A stretch of 64,000 nucleotides of DNA from Gaiellasilicea sp033857955. GTDB lineage: Bacteria; Actinomycetota; Thermoleophilia; Gaiellales; Gaiellaceae. Of the stretch, positions 33,701 through 42,063 are shown piece after piece. Where the stretch lies: contig JAWVCW010000038.1 of assembly GCA_033857955.1 (NCBI GenBank), forward strand, positions 62,001 through 126,000. Reading direction: 5' to 3'. The first letter of the stretch is position 1, and each line of letters starts with the position of its first letter. The translations under genes were made by a program, and so were the position numbers. The notes below the pieces were generated by a model that saw only the letters and a list, made by a program, of their open reading frames with translations, was not told the origin of the DNA and did no database searches.

Positions 33701-34585
33701 GTGAACGCGGATCTTGAGCGAGCTGCGGCGGCCCTGAGACGTGGCCGCCTCGATGAGGCGCAGCTGCATGCATGGAACGCGCTCCTGACCGCCGGTCCGG
33801 ACGACATCGCGGAGTTCCGGCGGATCGTCGCGGCGCTCGCAAGCGCGCGTCTGCAGCACGAACTCGACGTACGCTGGCCTGCCGGGGCGGGTTCGCCCCC
33901 GGCACCGCCTCCGCGGAAGAGCGGGTGGCGCAGGGCACAGCTGCGGTTCTCGCTTGCCCTCCTGATCCTCTTTGCCGCGTTCAAGGTCTGGGACCTGCCG
34001 ACCGAGTCGGGCCCGCTTCCCGCGACCGCCGAAGCCGTCGCCGAGACGCTCGAACCGGCGTCGAAACCGGTACCGATCACCGGCGACGGGATCTGGCTCG
34101 TCCCGCTCGGCCGCGTCGAGACGATCGACCTGGGACGGCTCGCCCACGACCTCACTTCGACCTACAGCGCCTGGGCGAGCCCGGTCGGGGTCGTCGCGTT
34201 GCCGCGCTGGACGCTCTACCCGACCCAGGAGCAGCTGAGTGCGGAAGACTTGATCAATCTGCTGAACGAGCGGTACAGGGCCGGTGGCCGTACGACAGTG
34301 GTCGGGATCACGGATTACGACATGCGGGATCGGTCGGGCCCGTACAGCTACGCGCTGCGGGCCGAAGTTCACTACGGCGTCGTCTCGACGAGCCGGCTCG
34401 GCGCGAGCATCGGCGCGCGGCTCCAGGGGCACACTCGGTACGAGCGGGTGCGCAAGCTCGTCAAGCGGCAGGTCGAGTTTCACCGCAACGGCGGTCTCCA
34501 GACCGACGATCCGCACAGTCTCCTGCGGCGGCCATTCGCCGGGTTGGGGACGCTCGACCGGATCGACGAAGGCCCCGAGCAGTAG
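33701..34585 (+). CDS. Membrane protein with degenerate archaemetzincin-like domain
   Basis: 294 residues from GTG. Residues 1-60 are helical and cytoplasmic; one membrane helix follows (RFSLALLILFAAFKVWDL). The exported part includes VVGITDYDM and GVVSTSRLGASIGARL, which resemble archaemetzincin segments preceding the zinc site, but where H-E-x-x-H-x-x-G-x-x-H should be the sequence is RVRKLVKRQVEFHRNGG, without metal ligands. It is probably a non-catalytic relative. The similarity is from memory of the family and needs a profile search. Confidence 0.55.
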   Translation: MNADLERAAAALRRGRLDEAQLHAWNALLTAGPDDIAEFRRIVAALASARLQHELDVRWPAGAGSPPAPPPRKSGWRRAQLRFSLALLILFAAFKVWDLPTESGPLPATAEAVAETLEPASKPVPITGDGIWLVPLGRVETIDLGRLAHDLTSTYSAWASPVGVVALPRWTLYPTQEQLSAEDLINLLNERYRAGGRTTVVGITDYDMRDRSGPYSYALRAEVHYGVVSTSRLGASIGARLQGHTRYERVRKLVKRQVEFHRNGGLQTDDPHSLLRRPFAGLGTLDRIDEGPEQ

Positions 34586-34595
34586 CGTTCGGCTC

Positions 34596-35207
34596 GTGAC
34601 CGTCGAGCAGGTGAGGATCGCCGCCCTGCCGATGCCCCTGCGCTGGCTGGCGGAGCCGCAGAGCTGGAGCGTTGCAGGCGACGCGTCGCTGCTGGTGGCC
34701 GCCGGCCCTCGCACCGACCGCTTCATCGACCCGCGGCGGAGCGCGGAGCCGAAGCTGAACGCGCCGGTGCTCGTCGGCGATCCGACCGGCGACTACCTGC
34801 TGAGCGCCCGCGTCACGGTCGGCTTCGCCGCGACGTTCGACGCCGGCGTGCTCGCCCTGCACGCGAGCGACCGTCTCTGGGCGAAGCTCTGCTTCGAGTA
34901 CTCACCGCACGGTCAAGCGATGGTCGTCTCGGTCGTCACGCGGGATGTGTCCGACGACTGCAATTCCTTCGTGGTCGACGGCTCGTCGGTCTGGCTTCGG
35001 ATCGCGCGGGTCGGATCGGCGTTCGCGTTCCATGCCTCGACTGACGGCGGCAGCTGGAGCTTCATCCGGCACTTCGCGCTCGAGACGGACAGCGAGCCGG
35101 CGGTCGGGTTCGCCGCGCAGTCTCCGCTGGGCGAAGGGTGCGCCGTCAGTTTCGAGGAGATTGCCTACGACGCCGTGCGCCTCGGCGACCTGCGTAGCGG
35201 CGAGTAG
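34596..35207 (+). CDS. DUF1349 (YesU-like) protein
   Basis: 203 residues from GTG. A concanavalin-like beta sandwich of the DUF1349 family is recognisable from GPRTDRFIDPRR, LLSARVTVGFAATFDAGVLA, DRLWAKLCFEYSPHGQAMVV and WLRIARVGSAFAFHASTDGG, VGFAAQSPLGEGCAVSFEEI. Members bind carbohydrates or act as unknown enzymes. It begins 10 bp after the preceding gene. No partner genes hint at a substrate. Confidence 0.83.
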   Translation: MTVEQVRIAALPMPLRWLAEPQSWSVAGDASLLVAAGPRTDRFIDPRRSAEPKLNAPVLVGDPTGDYLLSARVTVGFAATFDAGVLALHASDRLWAKLCFEYSPHGQAMVVSVVTRDVSDDCNSFVVDGSSVWLRIARVGSAFAFHASTDGGSWSFIRHFALETDSEPAVGFAAQSPLGEGCAVSFEEIAYDAVRLGDLRSGE

Positions 35208-35282
35208 GTCGCACGCATTCGGCGGCTGCGATGAGATGCGCCTGCCGGCGGAGTCTTACTTGCAGTCAACGTAGGAGGAACC

Positions 35283-35924
35283 GTGGGGAAAGTGACCTTC
35301 GACATCACGATGTCGCTGGACGGCTTCATCGCAGGGCCGAACCAGACGCTCGAGCAGCCCCTGGGCGAGGGTGGCGACATGATCCACGAGTGGATGTACG
35401 GCCTCGCGAGCTTCCGGGAGCCACACGGGCTGGAGGGCGGGGAGACCAATGCCGACTCCGAGGTCCTCGAGGAATCCGTCCGCAACACCGGGGCCGTTCT
35501 CATGGGCCGGCGAATGTTCAGCGGCGGCGCAGGCTCATGGGAGGACGACCCGAATCCGGACGGCTGGTGGGGCGATGAACCTCCCTTCCACGTGCCGGTC
35601 TTCGTCCTCACGCATCACGCGCGAGAGACGGTGCCCAGGCAGGGAGGGACCTCCTTCACCTTCGTCACGGACGGCCTCGAGGCTGCGCTTCAGCAAGCTC
35701 GGGCTGCCGCCGGTGACAAGAACGTCGCGATCGCCGGCGGCGCGAGCGTCGTTCAGCAATGCCTCAACGCTGGGCTGCTCGACGAGTTTCAGGTCCACAT
35801 CGCCCCGCTCTTCCTGGGCGACGGCGTGCGGCTGTTCGACCGGCTCGACGCCAAGCAGCTCGAAAGCATCAGGGTGATCGAGTCCCCGAGCGTCACGCAT
35901 CTGAGCTACCGAGTCGTAAAGTGA
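35283..35924 (+). CDS. Dihydrofolate-reductase-like (RibD C-terminal) protein
   Basis: 213 residues from GTG with AGGAGG six bases upstream. N-terminal ITMSLDGFIAGPNQ, VLMGRRMFSGG and IAGGASVVQQCLNAGLLDEF define the RibD_C/DHFR-like reductase fold that binds NADPH. Stand-alone members such as this are of unknown substrate and differ from true FolA by lacking the folate-site pattern. It overlaps the AraC-like gene by four bases and is followed by a VOC protein, a common neighbourhood. Confidence 0.9.
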   Translation: MGKVTFDITMSLDGFIAGPNQTLEQPLGEGGDMIHEWMYGLASFREPHGLEGGETNADSEVLEESVRNTGAVLMGRRMFSGGAGSWEDDPNPDGWWGDEPPFHVPVFVLTHHARETVPRQGGTSFTFVTDGLEAALQQARAAAGDKNVAIAGGASVVQQCLNAGLLDEFQVHIAPLFLGDGVRLFDRLDAKQLESIRVIESPSVTHLSYRVVK

Positions 35925-36259
35925 CGCCTGTCCCGCCGGCGCACTTCAGCCGCGAGTTCCGCCGGGCCTTCGGCGAGACGCCTCATCAGTACTTGCTGAC
36001 CCGCCGGCTGGAGCGGGCCGCGGCGCTCCTCCGCAACACCGACTGGTCGGTGGCGGAGATCTGCTTCACCGTCGGGCTGCGCAGTGTCGGGTCGTTCACG
36101 ACGAGCTTCGGCCGGGCCTTCGGCCGTACCCCGACGGCCTACCGCGCCGCCCATCCGGCGGCCGCCACACGCGTCCGGATTCCCACGTGCGTGCTGCTCG
36201 CGTGGGCCCGTCCGCAGTCGAGCAGGTTTGGAGAAGACAGCCGCGTTCGGCACGACTAG
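35921..36259 (+). pseudogene. AraC-family DNA-binding domain, N-terminally truncated
   Basis: 112 residues from a GTG overlapping the preceding stop. It opens in the middle of the AraC double helix-turn-helix: PAHFSREFRRAFGETPHQYL is the recognition end of HTH1, followed by a complete HTH2 (WSVAEICFTVGLRSVGSFTT, FGRAFGRTPTAYR). The first helices of HTH1, usually about 20 residues before PAHFSR, are missing, and no effector domain exists. It may be a degraded or minimal regulator; a sequencing frameshift is possible, though the upstream bases are the coding end of the DHFR-like gene. Confidence 0.65.
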
Positions 36260-36294
36260 CTTGGCCCTCAACTGAACGACACAGGAGGTAGGAC

Positions 36295-36720
36295 ATGCTC
36301 AGCAGCCTCACCAACGTCACTGTGTGGGTCCACGATCAGGACGAGGCCCTCGCCTTCTACACCGAGAAGCTCGGGCTGGAGCTCCGCCAGGACGTGACCG
36401 TGCCGGAGATGGGGAACTTCCGCTGGCTCACGGTCGGCGTGCCCGGCCAGGACGTGGCGCTGACCCTGATGACCATTCCCGGCCCGCCGGTCTTCGACGC
36501 CGACACGCGGGACAAGCTGACAGAGCTGGTGGCCAAGGGCGCCGCCGGCGGCCTCTTCTTCTCCACCGACGACGTCCAGGCGAGCTACGAGGAGCTCAAG
36601 AGCCGCGGCGTCGAGTTCCAGGAAGAGCCGACGCAGCAGCCCTACGGCATCGACGCCGGCTTCCGCGACCCGTCGGGCAACCAGATGCGGATGGCGCAGC
36701 TCGCGCCGGAGTCGACCTAG
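36295..36720 (+). CDS. VOC-family (glyoxalase/bleomycin-resistance fold) protein
   Basis: 141 residues with an AGGAGG site seven bases upstream. It has two beta-alpha-beta-beta-beta modules: NVTVWVHDQDEALAFYTEKL with GNFRWLTVGVPG, and GGLFFSTDDVQASYEELKSR with QPYGIDAGFRDPSGNQMRMA, ending in the usual D-P-x-G-N motif. The fold binds a metal and small molecules; substrate unknown. It follows the DHFR-like and AraC-like genes and overlaps the convergent membrane gene by 4 bp. Confidence 0.9.
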   Translation: MLSSLTNVTVWVHDQDEALAFYTEKLGLELRQDVTVPEMGNFRWLTVGVPGQDVALTLMTIPGPPVFDADTRDKLTELVAKGAAGGLFFSTDDVQASYEELKSRGVEFQEEPTQQPYGIDAGFRDPSGNQMRMAQLAPEST

Positions 36721-37181
36721 GTCGGCTTCGCGGTCATCGCCCAGACGGCGATGAGGTATGCGACGAGGAGGAGGATGCTGATCACCCCGACCGCGCGCGC
36801 GAAGCCGACGCCGGAGCCGCGCTGCAACTTCCGCAGGCCGATCCCCGAAAGGGTGCCGGAGATGATGATCAGCAAGGCGCCCGCATCGGCCGTGATCTGG
36901 CCGATGCCGAGCCAGGCGGGATCGAAGCCGTCCGGGAAGTTTTCCTTGGCCTCCGTCCACTGGGCGCCCACGCGCATCAGGATGTACGCCGGCACAACTC
37001 CGATCAGGAGCGTGCGCAGGGCGAAGCGGCCCAGCCCGACGGCGTCGTCGGGTCGGCGCCAGCCGATCGCGGTTGCCAGGGCGACGGCGAGCAGAGTTCC
37101 GACGAGGAGCATCGCGCCAAGCACGTGCAGGAAGAGAGGGAAGTTGACCTTGTCCCCTCCGATCGACGCCAGCACGCTCAT
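36717..37181 (-). CDS. Small integral membrane protein (paralogue B)
   Basis: 154 residues with four hydrophobic helices. It begins with FPLFLHVLGAMLLVGTLLAV, where the His resembles that of DUF2269/CopD-like four-helix proteins. Helices 2 and 4 follow LGRFALRTLLIGVVPAYILM and SILLLVAYLIAVWAM. Its ATG overlaps the stop of the next upstream gene, a protein of the same architecture. Possible heme or copper-related function is not supported by further motifs. Confidence 0.75.
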   Translation of the reverse strand: MSVLASIGGDKVNFPLFLHVLGAMLLVGTLLAVALATAIGWRRPDDAVGLGRFALRTLLIGVVPAYILMRVGAQWTEAKENFPDGFDPAWLGIGQITADAGALLIIISGTLSGIGLRKLQRGSGVGFARAVGVISILLLVAYLIAVWAMTAKPT

Positions 37182-37597
37182 GCGCCCGGCTTCCAGATCA
37201 TCAGCACGAGGATGACGAACAGGCCGACGCTGTTCAGCGCCTGAAAGCGAATGCCCGCGCGGCGGCCGCCGATCGGATCCTTTGCGAACGCCCGTCCGGC
37301 CTGTCCTCCCGCCCAACCGGAGAGGGCCCAGATCACGATCGACGCCAGGATCCACGGGTCCCAGAGCTCGTAACCGTCGATGCGGATCGCGAGCCAGATG
37401 CCGAAGACGACCACGCCGACCATCCCCACTCCGACGAGGATGCCCCCGGCGCGTCCGAACCGCATCGCCGAGTCAGGGGAAAGGCTCGGGGTGGCGCCTC
37501 TCGTGCTCAGGACGAGCGCCCAGAGCGCGGTCAGCGCACCGACGGCGAGAAAGGCGCTCAGCACGTGCAGGAAGAGGAGCCAGTCGTAGAGATCCAC
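37178..37597 (-). CDS. Small integral membrane protein (paralogue A)
   Basis: 139 residues from GTG with four hydrophobic helices: LYDWLLFLHVLSAFLAVGAL, GGILVGVGMVGVVVFGIWLA, WILASIVIWALSGWAGGQAG and LNSVGLFVILVLMIWKPG. The first helix FLHVLSAF parallels FLHVLGAM of the downstream gene, so the pair arose by duplication and may form a heterodimer. DUF2269-like; function unknown. Confidence 0.75.
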   Translation of the reverse strand: MDLYDWLLFLHVLSAFLAVGALTALWALVLSTRGATPSLSPDSAMRFGRAGGILVGVGMVGVVVFGIWLAIRIDGYELWDPWILASIVIWALSGWAGGQAGRAFAKDPIGGRRAGIRFQALNSVGLFVILVLMIWKPGA

Positions 37598-37640
37598 GCA
37601 CGGTCGATCCTAACGCGCAGGCCGGGCGGCGCGACCTGGT

Positions 37641-38372
37641 TCAGGCGAACGCGCTGGCGTGCACTGTCGCGACCAGCTCGGGCGCGACGAGCTCGAGCGC
37701 GGCGACGTCCCCGATCACGAGCAGGGCGGGACCGGCGAGATCGGCGGTCGCCGATGCGAGGCGCGCCAGCGTCGTCCTTGCCACTTCCTGATCCGGGAGC
37801 GTCCCACGTGAGATCGCGGCGGCAGGCGTCTCGGGCGGGAGGCCCGCAGCGAGGAGGCCCTCGACGACGCGCTCGACGCGCCCGAGTCCCATGAAGAGGA
37901 TGAGGGTGCCACCGATTGCCGCCAGCCGGGCGTAGTCGGCGTCGCTGCCGTCGGCTCCCTGGCAGCTTGCGATCGTGACGCGGTCCGAGATTCCGCGATG
38001 CGTGATCGGAATCCCTGCGGCCGCGGGCACGGCCGCGAGCGAGGAGACTCCAGGCACGATCTCCGTCGCGATGCCGGCCTCTCTCAGGGCGAGTGCCTCT
38101 TCGCCGCCGCGTCCGAAGACCAGCGGGTCGCCGCCCTTGAGGCGGACGACATCGAGTCCCGTTCGGCCGTAGTCGACGAGCAGCTCGTTCAGCGCCGGCT
38201 GGCCGAGCCCGTCACGGGAGATGACACGGGCGTGGTGCGGTGCTTCCTCGACGAGCTCAGGTGCAACGAGGCGGTCATGGACGAGCACGTCGCACGACCT
38301 GATCAGATCGAGCCCGCGCGCGGTGATCAGGCCCGGGTCGCCCGGTCCCGCTCCGACGAGGTACACGGTCAT
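37641..38372 (-). CDS. cobA: Uroporphyrinogen-III C-methyltransferase (SUMT)
   Basis: 243 residues. It methylates uroporphyrinogen III twice to precorrin-2 using SAM, towards siroheme. The SAM-binding loop VYLVGAGPGDPGLITARG, the VVRLKGGDPLVFGRGGEEAL motif and VPGVSSLAAVPAAAGIPITH are canonical. It is the last gene of the sulfite operon and overlaps the precorrin-2 dehydrogenase gene by ATGA. It serves the siroheme of the sulfite reductase encoded upstream. The short length excludes a CysG fusion. Confidence 0.94.
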   Translation of the reverse strand: MTVYLVGAGPGDPGLITARGLDLIRSCDVLVHDRLVAPELVEEAPHHARVISRDGLGQPALNELLVDYGRTGLDVVRLKGGDPLVFGRGGEEALALREAGIATEIVPGVSSLAAVPAAAGIPITHRGISDRVTIASCQGADGSDADYARLAAIGGTLILFMGLGRVERVVEGLLAAGLPPETPAAAISRGTLPDQEVARTTLARLASATADLAGPALLVIGDVAALELVAPELVATVHASAFA

Positions 38373-38932
38373 CCGAGCTCGTCCCGCACGATGCCCGCGA
38401 AGTAGTCGCGGCGTGCCTCGTAGGTCGGTAGGTGAGCCTTCGCCCACGGGCGCATGTCGCGCAGCCGCACAGCCAGCGCAGCGTGCTCGGGCCGGACGAC
38501 CTGGGCGATCTCGTCACGCAGCCTCTGCGCGAGCACCGGCGACGCGCCTCCGGTCGAGACCGCCACCGTGATCGGATCCTCGCGGTGCAGAGCGGGGAGG
38601 ATGAAGGAGCAGAGCTCGGGAACGTCGACGACGTTGCAGAGCAATGCGCGTGCCTCCGCGTCGGCGAAGACGCGGCGGTTGAGGGCCGTGTCCGCTGTCG
38701 CGGCGACGACGAGGAAGCGATCGTCGAGATCGGAGCTCCGGTATCGACGACGCAGCAGCTCGACGTCGAGCGCCTCGACCTCGGGCGCGACCTCGGGTGC
38801 GACGACCGTCACCACGGCGCCGCAGTCCAGCAGCCCGCTCGCCTTCTCGTGCGCAATGCGTCCCGCTCCGACGACGAGGACGCTCCGGCCTTCGAGGTCG
38901 ATGCAGGCCATGTAGTGATGCTTCTCGGCCAT
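38369..38932 (-). CDS. Precorrin-2 dehydrogenase (CysG N-domain / Met8-like)
   Basis: 187 residues. NAD-binding Rossmann motif SVLVVGAGRIAHEKASGLLD, then VVAATADTALNRRVFADA and CNVVDVPELCSFILPA, and the dimer helix STGGASPVLAQRLRDEI. It oxidises precorrin-2 to sirohydrochlorin and may also insert iron as in Met8/CysG. Together with the SUMT gene it splits the CysG fusion into two proteins. No separate ferrochelatase is in the window. Confidence 0.9.
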   Translation of the reverse strand: MAEKHHYMACIDLEGRSVLVVGAGRIAHEKASGLLDCGAVVTVVAPEVAPEVEALDVELLRRRYRSSDLDDRFLVVAATADTALNRRVFADAEARALLCNVVDVPELCSFILPALHREDPITVAVSTGGASPVLAQRLRDEIAQVVRPEHAALAVRLRDMRPWAKAHLPTYEARRDYFAGIVRDELG

Positions 38933-38934
38933 GG

Positions 38935-39381
38935 TCAGACGCCGATCGACGCGAGCTGGACACCGCTCCGGTCGAGCCGGACCGCCACCTCGGCGCCGCC
39001 GGCGACGAGCGCTATCCGGTACATCCCCGGGCCGATGACCTCGATCTTGAACGAGTCGATCGAGCGCCCGTTCAGCGACGTGAGGGCAGCCGAGACGGAG
39101 CGCGCAGTTTCGGTGAGCCCGGCCCCGGCGGGAAGCCGGCGGAAGAGACGGAGGGCCGCTTGCTCGCCCGCGGGTCCGTACACCGCGCGGATCCGGCCGG
39201 CCTGGAGGCCGAGCTCGAGCACGCGCTCGAGCTCCGAGGCCTCCTCGGGGGCGAGCTCGCCTTCCTCGACGGAGGTGACGAGTGCGGCAAGACGCTCCCG
39301 GTAGCCCTCGTCGCGGGCGGCCACGAGCACGGCCTGCACCTCGCCGAGAGCGACTTCGCGCTCCTCCGCCTTCACCGCCAC
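38935..39381 (-). CDS. Unknown protein in the sulfite reduction operon
   Basis: 148 residues from GTG, starting 1 bp after the cysH stop and ending 2 bp before the next start, so it is firmly inside the operon. The first two thirds are helical and acidic (ERLAALVTSVEEGELAPEEA, SELERVLELGLQAGRIRAVY); the C-terminal 45 residues form a beta domain (DSFKIEVIGPGMYRIALVAG, AEVAVRLDRSGVQLASIGV). No Cys and no cofactor motif. It is not a CbiX/SirB ferrochelatase by sequence, though that activity is missing here. Confidence 0.7.
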   Translation of the reverse strand: MAVKAEEREVALGEVQAVLVAARDEGYRERLAALVTSVEEGELAPEEASELERVLELGLQAGRIRAVYGPAGEQAALRLFRRLPAGAGLTETARSVSAALTSLNGRSIDSFKIEVIGPGMYRIALVAGGAEVAVRLDRSGVQLASIGV

Positions 39382-39382
39382 G

Positions 39383-40180
39383 TTAGTGCTCCTGGGCATC
39401 CGCCTCCTTGCCGAGGATCGCGTGCAGCTCGTGCTCGAAGCCACCCGTCTCGATCGCGCAGTGCATGCCGCATTCCTTGGGCGCGCCCGATTCCCACCAC
39501 CAGCGGCCGGCGCGCTTCTCCTCGCCTGCGGCGACAGGGCGCGTGCAGGGCGCGCAGCCGATCGAGGTGTAGCCCTGCGCATAGAGCGGATGCACGGGCA
39601 CGTCCTCCGACCGCACGTAATCCCACACCTCCTCCTCGGTCCACTCGGCGAGCGGGTTCAGCTTCACGATCGCGCCGTGGTCGTGGTCGATCTCTACCTT
39701 GCGGATGTCGGTGCGGCCCGCCCACTGATCGCGGCGCAGGCCGGTGACCCAGGCGTCCACACCGCCGAGGTATCGCGTCAGCGGTTGCACCTTGCGTACG
39801 TTGCAGCAGAGCAGCCGCTGCTCGATCGAGTTGTAGAAGAGGTTCGGCCCGTGCCGGTCGACGAGCCTCTGCAGCTGTGTCGCATCGGGCGAGAGGAGCG
39901 TGAGAGCCAGACCGGGGTAGCGCTCGCGCAGGGTCTCGATCAGCTCGAACGTCTCAGTTGGCAGCCTGCCCGTGTCGATCGAGAAGATCTTGACCTTCGG
40001 GTCGATCCGGTAGGCCATGTCGATCAGCGCGACGTCGCCCTCCTGGAAGGCGGTCGAGATCGCCAGCCTGCCGCCGAATCGCTCGATCGACCATTCCAGT
40101 ACGACCTCGGGCTCCTCGCCCTCGAACTCGACCGATAGCTCACCGGCTTCGAGATCGTCCAGCAGCTCCGTGGCGCTCAC
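39383..40180 (-). CDS. cysH: Adenylyl-sulfate (APS) reductase
   Basis: 265 residues from a GTG overlapping the sulfite reductase stop (GTGA). It reduces APS to sulfite with thioredoxin. Four [4Fe-4S] ligands, Cys125-Cys126 (LLCCNVRK) and Cys209-x2-Cys212 (GCAPCTRP), identify it as an APS rather than PAPS reductase; the catalytic Cys237 lies in ECGMH. The nucleotide-binding STAFQEGDVALIDM and FSIDTGRLPTET segments are intact. Confidence 0.94.
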   Translation of the reverse strand: MSATELLDDLEAGELSVEFEGEEPEVVLEWSIERFGGRLAISTAFQEGDVALIDMAYRIDPKVKIFSIDTGRLPTETFELIETLRERYPGLALTLLSPDATQLQRLVDRHGPNLFYNSIEQRLLCCNVRKVQPLTRYLGGVDAWVTGLRRDQWAGRTDIRKVEIDHDHGAIVKLNPLAEWTEEEVWDYVRSEDVPVHPLYAQGYTSIGCAPCTRPVAAGEEKRAGRWWWESGAPKECGMHCAIETGGFEHELHAILGKEADAQEH

Positions 40181-41829
40181 GCAGCGACCTCCTCTCTCCG
40201 GCTCTTCGCCGGCTCGCGCCCGGCCAGCAGGCCGAGCTCCTCGTCGCTCCTGCGGTCGCAGAACGCACGAAAACTCTCCTCGCCGTCGCGCTGCTGCAGC
40301 CATCCGTCCAGCAGGCCGGTGACCGTGTCGGCGAGCTCCTCGGCCGGGACACGGCGGAAGACCGGACGGGCGATCGCGGCGTCGGGGCCGAGGCCGCCGC
40401 GCAGCAGCAGGTCGTAGGCCTGGCGGCGCACGCCTTCCTCGTTGCGCACGGTCGAGCCCTGGAAGCCGAGGTCGCCGACCCAGTGGTGCCCGCAGGCATG
40501 GGGACACCCGTCGAGGTTCAGCTTCAGACCGGCGAGCGCCTCGCCGAAGCGGGCCTCGAGGTGCTCGACGAGAACGTCGAGCCTCGACTTCGTCTCGGTC
40601 ACGGCGAAGTTGCAGTACGGCTCGCCGGTGCAGGCGATCGCCTCGGCGCGCAGTGGATGGCCCGTGAGCGGCAGATCGAGCTCCGCGAGCCGCTCGCCGA
40701 CGCGCTCGACGTCGTCGGCCGGGATGGAGGTGAGGACGAAATTCTGCTGCCTCGTCACGCGCACGTCCTCGCCGAGCTCCGACGCGAGCTCCGCGACCGC
40801 GACCATCTGCTCGCCCGAGACCAGGCCGACCTTCACCGGGACGCCGATCGAGACGAGGCCGTCCTGCTTCTGCGGCTCGACGCCGATGTGATCGGTGATG
40901 GGCGGCGGCGCAGTGAGCTCGAAGTCGGGCAGCGAGTAGCCGAGGCGCCGCTCGACCTCGGCGCGCATGCCCTCGGGCCCGAGATCGTCGACCATGAACT
41001 TGAGCCTGGCCTTCACGCGCGAGACGCGGTACTTCAGATCCTCTTTCCAGGCGTCGAGCAGCGCGCACAGCACCGGCAGTGCCTCGTCGACGCGGATGAA
41101 GACGCCGAGGTCGCGGGCAAGCCGGGGCACCGACGAGAGGCCACCACCGACGAGGACAGCGAAGCCGGGCTCCCCGTCACGGATTGCGCCCACGAGCGCG
41201 ATGCAGTTGATCTCCGGCGCGTTGCAGCGGTGCGCGCAGGCCGAGACCGTGATCTTGTGCTTGCGCGGCAGGTCGGAGTAGTCGGGGTTGCCGTAGAAGA
41301 ACGTCGTCACCGCGTCGGTGACCGGGGTGACGTCGAACAACTCGTCGTGCGCGAGCCCTGCCACGGGGCAGCCGGTGACATTCCGGACGGCGTCGCCGCA
41401 CGCGCCGACGGTCGTCAGGCCGACCTCGTCCAGGCGGCGAAACACCTCCGGCAGCGACTCGAGCTGCAGATAGTGGAGCTGAATCGTCTGCCGCGTCGAG
41501 AGCTCGCCAGAGCCCTTCCCGTAGAGCAGCGAGAGCTCGCCCACGGCCTGCAGCTGCGCGGGCGTTACCCGGCCCGCGGGCAGCTTGATCCGGAGCATGA
41601 ACGTTCCGATCTTCGGCTTGTCGTGGTAGAGCCCCCACCACTTGAGCCGGACGAGGTCTTCTTCGGGCACCTGCTCGTAGCCGGCCGCGATCAGCGCGGG
41701 CAGCTCCGCGAGCATGCCGAGCGGGCTCTTCTCGCGCTTGATCCGCTCGACCGAATTCCGCTTCAGGACCAGCTCGAGCGTGGGTGGCTCCTTCTCGGCC
41801 GATCGGCGTGCGGCGCTCGCCTCGCTCAT
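40177..41829 (-). CDS. sir: Ferredoxin-dependent sulfite (nitrite/sulfite-type) reductase
   Basis: 550 residues. Siroheme/[4Fe-4S] ligands appear as C-x5-C (CTGEPYCNFA) and C-x3-C (CPHACGHHW). The anion-site region GELSTRQTIQLHYL and ITVSACAHRCNAPEINCIAL is typical. Two ferredoxin-like repeat halves are visible. Sequence alone does not separate sulfite from nitrite reductase; the SAM riboswitch, cysH and siroheme genes in the same operon point to sulfite reduction to sulfide. It is the first gene of that operon. Confidence 0.93.
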   Translation of the reverse strand: MSEASAARRSAEKEPPTLELVLKRNSVERIKREKSPLGMLAELPALIAAGYEQVPEEDLVRLKWWGLYHDKPKIGTFMLRIKLPAGRVTPAQLQAVGELSLLYGKGSGELSTRQTIQLHYLQLESLPEVFRRLDEVGLTTVGACGDAVRNVTGCPVAGLAHDELFDVTPVTDAVTTFFYGNPDYSDLPRKHKITVSACAHRCNAPEINCIALVGAIRDGEPGFAVLVGGGLSSVPRLARDLGVFIRVDEALPVLCALLDAWKEDLKYRVSRVKARLKFMVDDLGPEGMRAEVERRLGYSLPDFELTAPPPITDHIGVEPQKQDGLVSIGVPVKVGLVSGEQMVAVAELASELGEDVRVTRQQNFVLTSIPADDVERVGERLAELDLPLTGHPLRAEAIACTGEPYCNFAVTETKSRLDVLVEHLEARFGEALAGLKLNLDGCPHACGHHWVGDLGFQGSTVRNEEGVRRQAYDLLLRGGLGPDAAIARPVFRRVPAEELADTVTGLLDGWLQQRDGEESFRAFCDRRSDEELGLLAGREPAKSRREEVAA

Positions 41830-41967
41830 GCTCGATCCTTCCTTCCTCTTGCCTCTGTGCCCCCGGAAACGGCGAAGGCCCCCGATTCATTCCGGAGGCC
41901 TCACTCCTCGCCGGTGGGGCGAGGGCTACGTGTTCCCATCTTCCGCTCGCCGGTCCGGAGGTCCGGC

Positions 41968-42047
41968 TCACGCTGGATGGAGCACCTGACAGGCATTCGC
42001 CCCGGTTGCTGCGGCTTCGACGGGCCAGTTCCCTCTGCCGCTCGTGA
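41968..42047 (-). ncRNA. SAM riboswitch (S-box superfamily) of the sulfite reductase operon
   Basis: On the minus strand, 139 nt or more upstream of the reductase start, the aptamer core is intact: GAGGGAACTGGCCC, then GAAGCCGCAGCAACC, then CAGGTGCTCCATCC. P1 is TCACG/CGTGA (42043-42047 with 41968-41972) and P2 is GCGGC/GCCGC. Downstream stems CCGGA/TCCGG and CCTCGCC/GGCGAGG lie in the 41,850-41,965 leader and could act as expression platform. Whether it is SAM-I or the actinobacterial SAM-IV variant is not decided. High SAM should shut off sulfur assimilation. Confidence 0.9.
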
Positions 42048-42063
42048 TGGTTGACGCCCAAGC

